Assembly: GCF_042684705.1 (NCBI RefSeq)
Contig: NZ_JBHULZ010000006.1
Span: 1 to 59,977, forward strand
DNA from: Mesonia sediminis
Lineage (GTDB): Bacteria; Bacteroidota; Bacteroidia; Flavobacteriales; Flavobacteriaceae
Reading direction: 5' to 3'
Length of the DNA: 59,977 bases
Shown here: one piece after another, positions 37,402 through 46,596 of the stretch
Layout: every line of letters begins with the position of its first letter
Position numbering within the stretch: position 1 is the stretch's first letter
Position numbers and translations under genes: made by a program
The notes under the pieces: model-generated
Databases searched by the model: none
What the model was told of the DNA's origin: nothing
What the model saw: only the letters and a program-made list of their open reading frames with translations

Positions 37402-37448
37402 TTGAAGTAGTGGATGTAAACAAAAAATCTCCAAGCCGCTAAGGCTTG
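37402..37448. repeat. Direct repeat, copy 2 (47 bp)
   Basis: Second copy, offset 103 bp. Its 3' end forms the terminator hairpin of murF. The 56 bp between the copies hold GGGATCTTGAATCCC, a small hairpin. Confidence 0.85.
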
Positions 37449-37457
37449 AGAGATTTT
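37424..37457 (-). terminator. Terminator of murF, within the direct repeat
   Basis: Stem AAAATCTC-CAAGCC / GGCTTG-(A)-GAGATTTT with loop GCTAA. Read on the minus strand it is followed by a T-rich run. It lies about 60 bp past the murF stop. Confidence 0.65.
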
Positions 37458-37515
37458 GTTTTCTTCAAAGTTTTAAAGTGTCTTATATTTTCTCCTTTAT
37501 ATAGAAAGAGGTTTT

Positions 37516-38796
37516 TTATTGTTCTTTAAGGTATGGCAGTAACTGTTCTAGCGCCATTCCTCGAGAACCTTTGATAAAGATGAGCTGCTCACTAAAGTCT
37601 TTTTTGCTTAGCACTGGGATTAATTCCTTCGTCTCGGCTACTGCGCAGAATTGTTCGGGTAGGTCGGTTTGCATAAATTGTTTTCCGCAGAGAAATACGT
37701 TTGTGTATGCTTGCTTTTTAAGCGTGTCGACTATGGTTTGATGTTCTTCCTTCCAAGTGGGGCCGACCTCAAACATATCGCCTAAAATTATAGTCTTTTG
37801 GTCTGCTTTCAATTGCGACACCTCTTCCAAGGCAGCGAGCATACTCGTGGGGTTGGCATTGTAAGCGTCCATAATAATTTTTATACTCCCGTGATTTGTA
37901 ATTTGCGAGCGGTTGTTGCTGGGTTGGTAGCTGCTTAAAGCCTCTTTGATATGATGCAATGGAACTTCAAAATACTGTCCGATAGCTGCCGCAGCTGCTG
38001 CATTTTGAGCATTGTATAAACCCAATAATTGGGTTTGAATAACTTCATCACCTATTTTAATTTGAGCGAAATTATTGTTGGTTGTTTTATGAATGGCGTA
38101 ATCGCTTGTGGGATCGCTACCAAAGCTTATGCGGTTGGGGTAGTCTTGGGTTAATTCAACTTGTTTGGGATCATCTTGATTGATAAAAATCTTTTTATCT
38201 TTTGAAATTAAATGTTGGTATAATTCGCTTTTGCCTTTGATTACGCCTTCAATGCCACCAAAACCTTCGAGATGGGCTTTCCCGAAATTGGTAATATAGC
38301 CGTAATCTGGATAAGCGATTTTGCATAATTGAGCAATTTCTCCTTGATGATTAGCTCCCATTTCAATCACCGCTATTTGTGTATCCGCTTTAAGCTGAAG
38401 CAGGCTCAGGGGTACCCCTATGTGATTATTGAGGTTTCCTTGGGTGGCAATTATTTTATATTTGTAGGATAACACTTTTGCTATAAGTTCTTTGGTGGTG
38501 GTTTTACCGTTACTACCGGTTAGGGAGATAATCGGCGTATTTAATTTTTTTCGGTGCTCGGTGGCTAAGGCTTGTAGGCTTTGTAGGCAATTTTCTACAA
38601 GGAATGTTTTTTCGTTAGCATATTGAGGGTCGTCGATTACAGCATAACTAGCGCCGGCTTCAAGGGCTTTTGCTGCAAACTGGTTGCCGTTGAAATTGGT
38701 TCCGCTTAAAGCGAAAAATAAATTTCCTTTTTGGATGCTGCGTGTATCGGTGGAAACGCCTGTACTTGCCTGAAATAATTGATATAGCCTAGTCAT
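37516..38796 (-). CDS. murF: UDP-MurNAc-tripeptide--D-Ala-D-Ala ligase
   Basis: The last cytoplasmic step of the peptidoglycan precursor pathway, joining D-Ala-D-Ala to UDP-MurNAc-tripeptide with ATP. Seen are the N-terminal substrate domain with STDTRSIQKGNLFFALSG, the P-loop SLTGSNGKTTTKE (about 91-103), GNLNNHIGVPLSLL, EMGANHQGEI, TNFGKAHLEGFGG and DAYNANPTSM. At 426 aa it is normal. It follows gldJ on the same strand but a terminator lies between them. Confidence 0.96.
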   Translation of the reverse strand: MTRLYQLFQASTGVSTDTRSIQKGNLFFALSGTNFNGNQFAAKALEAGASYAVIDDPQYANEKTFLVENCLQSLQALATEHRKKLNTPIISLTGSNGKTTTKELIAKVLSYKYKIIATQGNLNNHIGVPLSLLQLKADTQIAVIEMGANHQGEIAQLCKIAYPDYGYITNFGKAHLEGFGGIEGVIKGKSELYQHLISKDKKIFINQDDPKQVELTQDYPNRISFGSDPTSDYAIHKTTNNNFAQIKIGDEVIQTQLLGLYNAQNAAAAAAIGQYFEVPLHHIKEALSSYQPSNNRSQITNHGSIKIIMDAYNANPTSMLAALEEVSQLKADQKTIILGDMFEVGPTWKEEHQTIVDTLKKQAYTNVFLCGKQFMQTDLPEQFCAVAETKELIPVLSKKDFSEQLIFIKGSRGMALEQLLPYLKEQ

Positions 38797-38816
38797 ATAG
38801 TATAAAGTATAGAATC

Positions 38817-38852
38817 AAAAAATCCCTTTTCTGGTAAAGAAAAGGGATTTTT
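38817..38852. terminator. Terminator between gldJ and murF
   Basis: A 14-bp stem (AAAATCCCTTTTCT / AGAAAAGGGATTTT) with loop GGTAA and flanking A/T runs lies just past the gldJ stop. Confidence 0.88.
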
Positions 38853-38879
38853 ATTTAATTTAAAAAGAATGCAATCGAA

Positions 38880-40556
38880 TTAACGTGCTGTTTTTCCTTT
38901 TTGGCTTTTAGAGCCTACACGAGACATCGCATTTCTAAAGCCGATATAATCGGTTGCCATATCTTGTGGGAAATATCTTCTCTGTGCTGGATCTAACCAG
39001 TAAGCACGGTCTCTCCAAGAACCTCCTTTGTACACACGTACTTCATTATCGATTAAAGTGGTACGGTTGTTATTGGTATCGTATTGTCTATCTAGAGAAA
39101 CAGCTCCAGTGCTATCTTTTACTGCAGTCACACTGTGTTGAGGTGAATTGTACATTGGGTCGTTCTTATCTTCTCTAAAGTATCTTGAAGATTGCTTGTC
39201 ACCATCTCTAAAGTCACGGTTGTCACTTTCTGTAAACTGCGTTCTCAAGTAAGTATCTTCTGTAGTTACGTTTTCTTTTACAATTTCGCCTGGTAGAGCA
39301 CGTGCAACAACGCTACCATTACTTAGAGTATCAAATACTACGCTGTCTGCCGTCACCACCTTTACTGTTCCGTCTGGGTTAATGGCATTTTTGGTATAAA
39401 CATTACCTCTATAGTAGTTAAAGTCGTTGTACTCATCGTCGATAATAGGACGGTAAACATCAGCAACCCACTCGGCTACGTTACCGGCCATATCATATAA
39501 ACCAAAGTCATTTGGTTGGTAAGATTTGATTTCGGCAGTAATATCGGCACCATCATCAGACCATCCAGCAATTCCACCATAATCACCATCACCTTGCTTG
39601 AAGTTTGCCAATTGGTCCCCTCTAGTTTTACGGCTTCCGTTACGTGTATATTGCCCGTCCCATGGATATTTCTTTCTACCGCGGTACTTGTTGTATTCGC
39701 GAATACTAGAAAGACCTAAAGCGGCATACTCCCATTCAGCTTCGGTAGGAAGTCTATATTCTGGTAATAAAACCCCGTCTTTACGTTGTACATAAAGGTT
39801 TTTAGCTTCTCCTGATCCGTCTTTAGTTCGAGGTGTATTTTCTTTTTCTCTTCGGTCTGAGGCCTTTCCACCACGCGTAATATCGTCATTTCCGCCATAA
39901 ACTAAGGTAGGAGCGTTAATGTAAGTTTCGGTGTTAAAGGTAGAAGAGGCATCGGCTTCAAAACGGGCTCCACGAGCGGTGTAACCTTTTTGTTCCAAAA
40001 TCAATTCGTTTACACGCTCGGTTCTCCATTTACTAAACTCAGTTGCTTGAATCCAGTTAACTCCTACTACAGGGTAGTTTTGATAAGCCGGGTGACGCAA
40101 GTAGTTATTGGTCATGGTTTCATTATACCCTAAACGGTTTCTCCAAACCAAGGTATCGGGTAATGCCCCGGTATAAATGTTTTTGTATTTTTCTTCTGTT
40201 GGAGGAAAGGTGTATTTTAACCAATCTAGGTACTGAAGATACATTCTATTGGTAACTTCGGTTTCATCCATATAGAAAGACTGTACGTGTTGCTGAGTAG
40301 GGGTGTTGTTCCAATCATGCATTACGTCATCTTGAACCTTTCCCATGGTGAATGTTCCACCTTCAATAAATACCAATCCAGGACCAGTTTCTTGTCCTTT
40401 ATAATCGGTTTGGTACTTAAGACCGCCTTCACGACCGTCTAAACTCCAGCCCGTTGCACGTGAGTTGTCTTTGTAATCGTCTTTGTTGCTACAACTGGCT
40501 AAAACAGCCGAAAATGCTACAACCAAGCAAGTTTTAAAAATGATTTTTACATTCAT
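38880..40556 (-). CDS. gldJ: Gliding motility lipoprotein GldJ
   Basis: A lipoprotein signal (MNVKIIFKTCLVVAFSAVLASC; lipid Cys at about 22) is followed by a formylglycine-generating/SUMF1-type fold in two blocks. The first has FIEGGTFTMG, FYMDETEVTNRMYLQY and PVVGVNWIQATEFSKWRTER. The second has YRLPTEAEWEYAA, NDFGLYDMAGNVAEWVADVY, VYKGGSWRDRAYWLDPAQRR and IGFRNAMSR. A long insert separates the core motifs, as in GldJ. Length (558 aa) matches known GldJ proteins. It is an outer-membrane/periplasmic component needed for gliding and T9SS (GldK/GldN stability in known systems). The enzyme activity of the fold is not expected here. ATG 40556 is chosen for the lipoprotein signal. Confidence 0.95.
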   Translation of the reverse strand: MNVKIIFKTCLVVAFSAVLASCSNKDDYKDNSRATGWSLDGREGGLKYQTDYKGQETGPGLVFIEGGTFTMGKVQDDVMHDWNNTPTQQHVQSFYMDETEVTNRMYLQYLDWLKYTFPPTEEKYKNIYTGALPDTLVWRNRLGYNETMTNNYLRHPAYQNYPVVGVNWIQATEFSKWRTERVNELILEQKGYTARGARFEADASSTFNTETYINAPTLVYGGNDDITRGGKASDRREKENTPRTKDGSGEAKNLYVQRKDGVLLPEYRLPTEAEWEYAALGLSSIREYNKYRGRKKYPWDGQYTRNGSRKTRGDQLANFKQGDGDYGGIAGWSDDGADITAEIKSYQPNDFGLYDMAGNVAEWVADVYRPIIDDEYNDFNYYRGNVYTKNAINPDGTVKVVTADSVVFDTLSNGSVVARALPGEIVKENVTTEDTYLRTQFTESDNRDFRDGDKQSSRYFREDKNDPMYNSPQHSVTAVKDSTGAVSLDRQYDTNNNRTTLIDNEVRVYKGGSWRDRAYWLDPAQRRYFPQDMATDYIGFRNAMSRVGSKSQKGKTAR

Positions 40557-40588
40557 ATCAAAGTAAATTTGTAAATGATTTTGGGATT

Positions 40589-40618
40589 GCAATATACTAA
40601 TTAACGCTAAATTAACAA
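40589..40618 (-). promoter_or_regulatory. Promoter of gldJ
   Basis: On the minus strand: TTG at 40618-40616, a 19-nt spacer and TATATTGC at 40596-40589 (one shift from the TTTG consensus). Confidence 0.45.
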
Positions 40619-40769
40619 GTTTGTTTTATAAAATTACTACGAATTTCATTTTTTCGTTTAAATACTTAGGCTTTCAAACGCTTTATTTTGATTTATGGTA
40701 TACTTCTCTTAGAAAAACTTTAATTTTACAGCCGTTTATACGGAATTTGAATCTATTGCGTTTACTATT

Positions 40770-43700
40770 ATGATGAAAAATGCTATCTCTCTTATTTTTT
40801 TGTTTATAGGTTTTTGCGCCTTTCCGCAACAGCGTAGTGTCGAAGTACATTGGGAGTCAAATCTTAAGCAAACTAAGAACGTGCATTTAGCAAAGGGGAA
40901 CTATCAGGTTTATGTGCAATGGGAAGCTCAAGGTACACCAGTAAGTCCTATTATTAGCAACGCCAAATGGGCAGCCGTGCCCGATAGTCTTATTGCGCCA
41001 CTTGAAGAAAACCTTATACCGACAAATATTGAAGTGAGCATGAGTAAAGCTCAAGCGAGAAATAAGGTCTACCATTTGCTTGAAGTGAGTGCAATGCGCA
41101 AGGTCAATGGAAGACTGCAGCGCTTGATGAGTTTTGATTTGCGCTATCAAACCGAACAGCGCAGCCGCCAAAACCTACGTCAAAATATAAATGTTCAGAA
41201 TTCTGTGTTGGCCACTGGCGATTGGTTTCGTTTTTACACCCCAAAAGCAGGCGTGTATAAATTGACTGCCAATTATCTGCGCCGATTGGGAGTAGACATA
41301 GGTTCACTAGACCCTAGAACCCTTAAAATTTATAGCTATGGAGGGGAAATGCTTCCGCTTAAAAATGCAGATAACCAAGATTACGATCTACCTCAAGTAG
41401 CCATTCAAGTAGTCGGGGAAGCTGATGGGAGTTTTGATGGAAACGACTATATTCTTTTTTATTCTAACGGAATACACGAATTGTGGAGCGAAGAGAATAA
41501 AACCACACAACATTTATATGCCGATAAAAGTTACTACTACCTAAGTTATGGTGGTGTACCCGGATTACGCGTAGGCGATATTACCCAACCCAACGGAAAT
41601 GCTCAGCACAGTTTTACCAATTTTGATGAGGAACAGGTGTATGAAGAAGACGATTACAACCTTTCCCTTACCGGTAGACGTTGGTTTGGTGATCGTTTTG
41701 ATGTACAAAGTAACCGTGAATACAGCTTTTCTTTTACTAATTTAGATACAGCTGAGCCGGTGCGTGTATTGGGTGCTGCAGCTGCCAGTAGTGAGTCACA
41801 AACCAGTATGCAGGTGGCTGTGAACACCCAAAATATTGCCAATCTCAGTTTTGGGGTTACTGGGAAGTATGTGTATGGAAGTCAGCGTTCTTTTGATGAA
41901 GAGCTTTCGGTTAACAGTGAAGAGATTAAGGTTTCTTTTACCTACAACAATGCAGGAAATCCTGCTAGTGTAGGTTATTTAGATTATATCAGGGTACAAG
42001 CCAAACGCAAATTGCAATTTGAAGGCAATCAAATGCCGTTTACACAAAAGCAAGCCGCGTTGCTAACAGGTATTGGTGAATATCAACTTACACAAGCCTC
42101 GAATATTGCTCAAATTTGGGATGTCACCAATCCTTCGGCAGTAATGGCCTATACGCACGATGGCGCTGCTCAATTGACCTTAAAAGCCAATATGGGCGAA
42201 CAAAGAAAATACATCGCTTTTAGCAATCAGGGTTTTTTAACGCCGTTAAATGATAGAAATGCGCGTGTACCTAACCAAAATTTGAAAGCTAGCTTGTTTC
42301 AAGGTGCTGGAGGAGTGGCTCAAGATCTAGACTATCTAATTGTTACTTCGTCCGAATTCCAATCTGAAGCCAATCGATTGGCTGCTTATCGAGAAGAAAG
42401 AGATGGTTTAAACACCAAGGTGGTTTTGCTTGAAGAGATTTATCACGAATTTAGTTCGGGTAAACCCGATATTGTGGCTATTCGTAATTTGGTAAAATAT
42501 GCTTATGAAAACGCCCCCAATCCGCAAAGAAAATTAAAATACCTGACCCTTTTTGGAGATGCCTCGGTAGACTATAAAAATAGATTGCCTAACAACAATA
42601 ATATTGTGCCCACTTACCAAGATTTACCTTTGTTTTCGAGTATAGGTGAATTGGTCGCATCAGACGATTTTTATGGGATGATGGATGATGACGAGGGAGA
42701 AATGAGAATTGCCGATAAATTAGACCTTGCCGTGGGAAGATTACTGGTTGATGATTTGAGTTTGGCGCGCAGTACGGTCGATAAAATTATCGCTTATGAG
42801 AGTAAAGAATCTTTCGGAAGCTGGCGAAATAACTTTTTATTGATATCTGATGATGCCAATCAGGGCGATTTCGATTTACAAGTTACGCTTGACGAGGTAG
42901 GAGATGATATAGCAGCCAACAAGCCTTTTATAAATGTTAAAAAAATACACGCCGATGCCTATGAACAGCAATCTAGTTCTGGAGGATTTAGATATCCTGC
43001 CGTAAACAAGGCTATTGCCGAGGCAATTGATGTTGGGGTTACCGTGGTGAATTACCTGGGACACGGGGGAGAAAACGGATTGGCTGCCGAGCGGATTGTT
43101 ACCAAAGACGATATATTAAGTTGGCAAAATGAAAATCGTTACAACGTGATGGTTACGGTTACCTGTATTTTTACCCGCTTTGATAACCCCTTGCGTGTCT
43201 CGCCAGGCGAGTTAAATTTACATCAATCCAAAAGTGGTTCGGTGGCGATGGTAGCCACCACTCGAGATATATCGGTAAGTACAGGGAAAAATTTTAATAC
43301 GCAATTTGCACCCTATTTGTTCAATTATAACAATACCGATGATAGTGTAGCCGAAGCCGTGCGAAAAGCCAAAAATGATAACGGTAGTTTTGACCGGCGG
43401 GTAATATTTTACTTTGGAGATGCCGCTATGAAGTTGCAATTGCCTAAGCCTCAAGTGCGCCTAACCCATTTAAATGATGTGCCCATAGCCCAAAGTCAAG
43501 ACACCTTAAAGGCATTGAGTAAAATTAAAATATCTGGTGAGGTGGTTAATGCCAGCGGTCAGCGGCTAAGCAATTATACCGGTGAATTGAGTTCAATTGT
43601 TTTTGATAAAAAGCAGCAGCGTAAAACGCTAGGGAATGATGGTACTATGATAGGCGGACAATTAGCGATAATGGAATTTGAAACCTTAGGAGAAATTATT

Positions 43701-44546
43701 TTTAGAGGCAACGCTTCGGTGCGTGAGGGCTTGTTTTCGTTTGAGTTTGTGGTACCTAAAGATATAGCCATACCGGTAGGGGAAGGCCGGGTGAGTTTTT
43801 ATGCCGAAGAAAGCGAGGCGCTAGTCGATCAAAAAGGTTATAATAATTCGATTTTGGTAGGAGGTATCAATCAAAACGCCCCAGAAGATAATATAGGACC
43901 AGAAATACAGCTATTTATGAATGACGATAGTTTTATCTCCGGAGGCATCACTAATGACAGTCCATTTTTATTGGTGCATTTACAAGACGAGAACGGGATC
44001 AATACAGCTAGTGGAATCGGGCACGATTTAGTAGCAATTTTAGACGGCGATGAAGCCAACCCTCTAGTGGTAAATGATTTTTATGAAACCGAGGTAGACG
44101 ATTACACCCGAGGAAAAGTTCGCTATAAATTGCGCGATCTAGAGGAGGGTTTACATACGCTTAAATTTATTGCTTGGGATGTTTATAACAATTCTTCTGA
44201 GGCAGAAATTCAATTTGTAGTTACCGGTAGCGATGAACTTAAAATCACTCGTGTGTTAAACTACCCCAATCCGTTCTCTAGTTATACCGAGTTTTGGTTT
44301 AACCATAACAGGCCTTACGAGCCGCTAGAAGTACAAGTACAAGTTTTTACCGTTACTGGTAAGATAGTGTGGTCTACACGCCAAGTGGTGAACACTACAG
44401 GCTTTTTGTCCCGTGAAATTATTTGGAATGGCAGAGATGATTTTGGCGATCGCATAGGTAAAGGGGTTTATGTGTATAAGCTAACGGTAAAATCTACCCT
44501 AACCAATAAACGCGCAGAGAAGTATGAAAAGTTAGTCATATTATAA
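40770..44546 (+). CDS. porU: Type IX secretion sortase PorU
   Basis: A C25-family (gingipain-like) protease that cuts T9SS sorting domains at the cell surface and attaches the cargo. A signal peptide (about 1-20) precedes a long N-terminal part. The catalytic domain has His at about 765 (NYLGHGGENG) and Cys at about 799 (TVTCIFTRFDNP), the latter a hallmark of PorU. The C-terminus carries its own sorting-like domain (NYPNPFSSYTEFWF; the FGDRIGKGVYVYKL region). Length 1258 aa is typical. Two ATG codons are adjacent at the start. It is followed by porV, the usual order in Flavobacteriia. Its likely cargo includes the giant proteins at 1.1-28.3 kb. Confidence 0.96.
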   Translation: MMKNAISLIFLFIGFCAFPQQRSVEVHWESNLKQTKNVHLAKGNYQVYVQWEAQGTPVSPIISNAKWAAVPDSLIAPLEENLIPTNIEVSMSKAQARNKVYHLLEVSAMRKVNGRLQRLMSFDLRYQTEQRSRQNLRQNINVQNSVLATGDWFRFYTPKAGVYKLTANYLRRLGVDIGSLDPRTLKIYSYGGEMLPLKNADNQDYDLPQVAIQVVGEADGSFDGNDYILFYSNGIHELWSEENKTTQHLYADKSYYYLSYGGVPGLRVGDITQPNGNAQHSFTNFDEEQVYEEDDYNLSLTGRRWFGDRFDVQSNREYSFSFTNLDTAEPVRVLGAAAASSESQTSMQVAVNTQNIANLSFGVTGKYVYGSQRSFDEELSVNSEEIKVSFTYNNAGNPASVGYLDYIRVQAKRKLQFEGNQMPFTQKQAALLTGIGEYQLTQASNIAQIWDVTNPSAVMAYTHDGAAQLTLKANMGEQRKYIAFSNQGFLTPLNDRNARVPNQNLKASLFQGAGGVAQDLDYLIVTSSEFQSEANRLAAYREERDGLNTKVVLLEEIYHEFSSGKPDIVAIRNLVKYAYENAPNPQRKLKYLTLFGDASVDYKNRLPNNNNIVPTYQDLPLFSSIGELVASDDFYGMMDDDEGEMRIADKLDLAVGRLLVDDLSLARSTVDKIIAYESKESFGSWRNNFLLISDDANQGDFDLQVTLDEVGDDIAANKPFINVKKIHADAYEQQSSSGGFRYPAVNKAIAEAIDVGVTVVNYLGHGGENGLAAERIVTKDDILSWQNENRYNVMVTVTCIFTRFDNPLRVSPGELNLHQSKSGSVAMVATTRDISVSTGKNFNTQFAPYLFNYNNTDDSVAEAVRKAKNDNGSFDRRVIFYFGDAAMKLQLPKPQVRLTHLNDVPIAQSQDTLKALSKIKISGEVVNASGQRLSNYTGELSSIVFDKKQQRKTLGNDGTMIGGQLAIMEFETLGEIIFRGNASVREGLFSFEFVVPKDIAIPVGEGRVSFYAEESEALVDQKGYNNSILVGGINQNAPEDNIGPEIQLFMNDDSFISGGITNDSPFLLVHLQDENGINTASGIGHDLVAILDGDEANPLVVNDFYETEVDDYTRGKVRYKLRDLEEGLHTLKFIAWDVYNNSSEAEIQFVVTGSDELKITRVLNYPNPFSSYTEFWFNHNRPYEPLEVQVQVFTVTGKIVWSTRQVVNTTGFLSREIIWNGRDDFGDRIGKGVYVYKLTVKSTLTNKRAEKYEKLVIL

Positions 44547-44779
44547 AGTATAAATTTGCTTACGCGGATTTTTTTTCTGCTATTAGAAATAAATAAGCAA
44601 AACAACAATAGAAAGCCGAAACTATACGTTCATGAATAGCTAAGCCGAATAAAAAGGGTGCAATAGATAAATACTTTTTTATAAAAATAGATGCTATTTT
44701 AATGCTATAATTATTTTTCTAGACTTAAACGGGAGCTAAAATCTATAAAACCATATATTTGCCAAACAATTTTAAAAAC
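44547..44779. other. Gap between porU and porV
   Basis: Nothing firm is seen. There is no stem-loop terminator and no clear TTG / TAnnTTTG promoter. An AT-rich stretch just before porV may hold a weak promoter. Confidence 0.4.
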
Positions 44780-45943
44780 ATGAAAAAAACATCTTATATT
44801 TTACTTGCTCTTATAACCTTAGCAAGCTTTAACGCGCAAGCTCAAGAGGCACCTACTATAAAAGATCGTGTGGTAACCACGGCTGTTCCCTTCTTGCTTA
44901 TATCGGGAGATGCACGTGCATCGGGTATGGGAGACCAAGGGGTAGCCACCTCTGTAGATGCCTATGCTCAGCAGTGGAATCCCGCAAAATTTGTATTCGC
45001 AGAAAAACAACAAGGAGTAGGCTTTTCTTATGTACCCTACTTAAGAGAGTTGGTAGCCGATATTAATTTAGGTGTTTTGTCTTATTATAACCGATTCAAC
45101 GAGCGTAGTGCAGTAGCTGCAAGTTTACGCTATTTTGGTCAGGGTGAAATACAACTACGCGACACTCCAGATCAGCAGCCTCGTGTGGTTGAGCCAAATG
45201 AAGTAGCTTTAGATTTAACCTATGCGCTGCGTCTAGGTGAGCAAATCTCTATGGCAGTAACCGGTAGGTACATCCGTTCAGATTTAAAAATTGAAGGTTT
45301 AGACGGCGATGCCAATGCTGCCAATACCTTTGGGGTAGATATTTCGTCATTTTATCAAAGTGAAGAGATTCCTTACCGTGATTTTAACGGTAGATGGCGT
45401 GCAGGGGTAAATATTTCTAATATCGGTCCCAAGCTTAAATACGATGATGCGGGACAGGAGAATTTTATTCCTACCAATTTTAAGGCTGGAGCAGGATTTG
45501 ATTTTATCTTCGATGCCGCTAACAAAATAGGTGTGTATGGTGAGGTAAATAAACTATTGGTACCTACTCCAAGCGATTCAAATGGCGATTTGCGAATAGA
45601 TCGTGAAGACGATTGGTATAACGAGAGTTCTTTTGGAGCAATTTTCTCTTCTTGGGGAGATGCACCAGACGGATTCAGCGAGGAGTTAAAAGAATTCACT
45701 TGGTCTTTAGGTGCAGAGTATTGGTATGAAGATAGCTTTGCATTTCGCGTAGGATATTTCAACGAAAGTGAAGTGAAAGGATTTAGAAAATTTTTAAGTT
45801 TAGGAGCCGGCTTCAGGTATTCTGTTGCACAGATAGATGTTTCTTATCTTTTTTCTACGTCTAAAGCGGTAGCCAATCCTTTAGAAGGTACGTTGCGTTT
45901 TAGCTTATCCTTTAATTTAGGAAAAGAGTATTACGAGTATTAA
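44780..45943 (+). CDS. porV: Type IX secretion shuttle protein PorV (LptO)
   Basis: An outer-membrane barrel protein of the FadL type that carries T9SS cargo from the translocon to PorU. A signal peptide (MKKTSYILLALITLASFNAQAQ) is followed by the family N-terminus with PFLLISGDARASGMGDQGVA and QQWNPAKFVF. Barrel strands follow, ending in LEGTLRFSLSFNLGKEYYEY with a terminal aromatic. 387 aa is typical. ATG 44780 is the start; the frame is open upstream only through a TTG codon. It lies next to porU. Confidence 0.96.
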   Translation: MKKTSYILLALITLASFNAQAQEAPTIKDRVVTTAVPFLLISGDARASGMGDQGVATSVDAYAQQWNPAKFVFAEKQQGVGFSYVPYLRELVADINLGVLSYYNRFNERSAVAASLRYFGQGEIQLRDTPDQQPRVVEPNEVALDLTYALRLGEQISMAVTGRYIRSDLKIEGLDGDANAANTFGVDISSFYQSEEIPYRDFNGRWRAGVNISNIGPKLKYDDAGQENFIPTNFKAGAGFDFIFDAANKIGVYGEVNKLLVPTPSDSNGDLRIDREDDWYNESSFGAIFSSWGDAPDGFSEELKEFTWSLGAEYWYEDSFAFRVGYFNESEVKGFRKFLSLGAGFRYSVAQIDVSYLFSTSKAVANPLEGTLRFSLSFNLGKEYYEY

Positions 45944-45958
45944 TAAAATAGAGTCGTT

Positions 45959-45995
45959 AAAAAAAGCCGAAAATGAATAGTTTTCGGCTTTTTTT
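45959..45995 (+). terminator. Terminator of porV
   Basis: A 15-bp stem (A-run GCCGAAAA / TTTTCGGC T-run) with loop TGAATAG lies 15 bp past the stop. Confidence 0.9.
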
Positions 45996-46011
45996 GGCTT
46001 AAATTGTCGTT

Positions 46012-46500
46012 ATGAGTATACAGAAAAAACAATTGGCCATTGCTTTAAAAATTTATGCTCAAGAGCATGAATTACCAGCAGAAGTAGCTGCTTTAATGCA
46101 AGAAGCAAAAAAAACTCGTGCCAATGCCTATGCGCCCTATTCTAAATTTAAGGTAGGAGCAGCAATACAGTTGAGTAACGGAGAAGTGGTAACCGGTAAC
46201 AATCAAGAGAACGCTGCGTATCCATCGGGCATGTGTGCCGAGCGCACCGCTATTTATTCTGCAGGAGCTCGTTTTCCAGAAGCGCGAATAGAGGCTATTG
46301 CCATTTGCGTAAAAGCCCACAACCAAATAATCAGTCAGCCGGCCTCACCTTGTGGAGCATGCAGGCAGGCTATGGCCGAATATGAACAAAAGCAAAAAAC
46401 CCCAATACCAGTATACTTTATGGGAGAAACAGGTCCGGTTTACAAGGTAGATGCCGTTCTAGATTTGCTACCTTTGGCCTTCGATTCCAGTTTTCTATAA
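46012..46500 (+). CDS. cdd: Cytidine deaminase
   Basis: It deaminates cytidine and deoxycytidine for pyrimidine salvage. Zinc and catalytic motifs: CAERTAI (about 76-82; Cys and catalytic Glu) and SPCGACRQ (about 111-118; two Cys). YAPYSKFKVGAA and NQENAAYPSGMCAE are the usual substrate-binding parts. 162 aa. It begins 16 bp after the porV terminator. Confidence 0.96.
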   Translation: MSIQKKQLAIALKIYAQEHELPAEVAALMQEAKKTRANAYAPYSKFKVGAAIQLSNGEVVTGNNQENAAYPSGMCAERTAIYSAGARFPEARIEAIAICVKAHNQIISQPASPCGACRQAMAEYEQKQKTPIPVYFMGETGPVYKVDAVLDLLPLAFDSSFL

Positions 46501-46549
46501 AAAAAAACTATAAAAGGGTAATTCGTTTTTTCATGAGATATGAAAACCC

Positions 46550-46557
46550 TATTTTTG
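46550..46557 (+). promoter_or_regulatory. -7 promoter element of pdhA
   Basis: TATTTTTG fits TAnnTTTG, 39 bp ahead of ATG 46597. It lies after the upstream in-frame ATG at 46540, which argues against the longer start. The -33 TTG is not clear. Confidence 0.45.
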
Positions 46558-46596
46558 TTTGGCGTAAGAAGACGCAGGTATTTAAATTTTTATCAG

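Noticed and set aside
37299..37448. CRISPR-like direct repeats
   Set aside because: Only two copies, 47 bp each, with a 56-bp spacer, no cas genes, and hairpins that act as terminators.
37055..37457. tRNA-Val 3' end with repeats as an integration (att) site of a mobile island
   Set aside because: The repeats do not match the tRNA 3' end, no integrase is present, and housekeeping genes flank both sides.
43164..43166. Frameshift or loss of activity in PorU
   Set aside because: The frame is intact over 1258 codons, and both the His (about 765) and the Cys (about 799) with their usual flanks are present.
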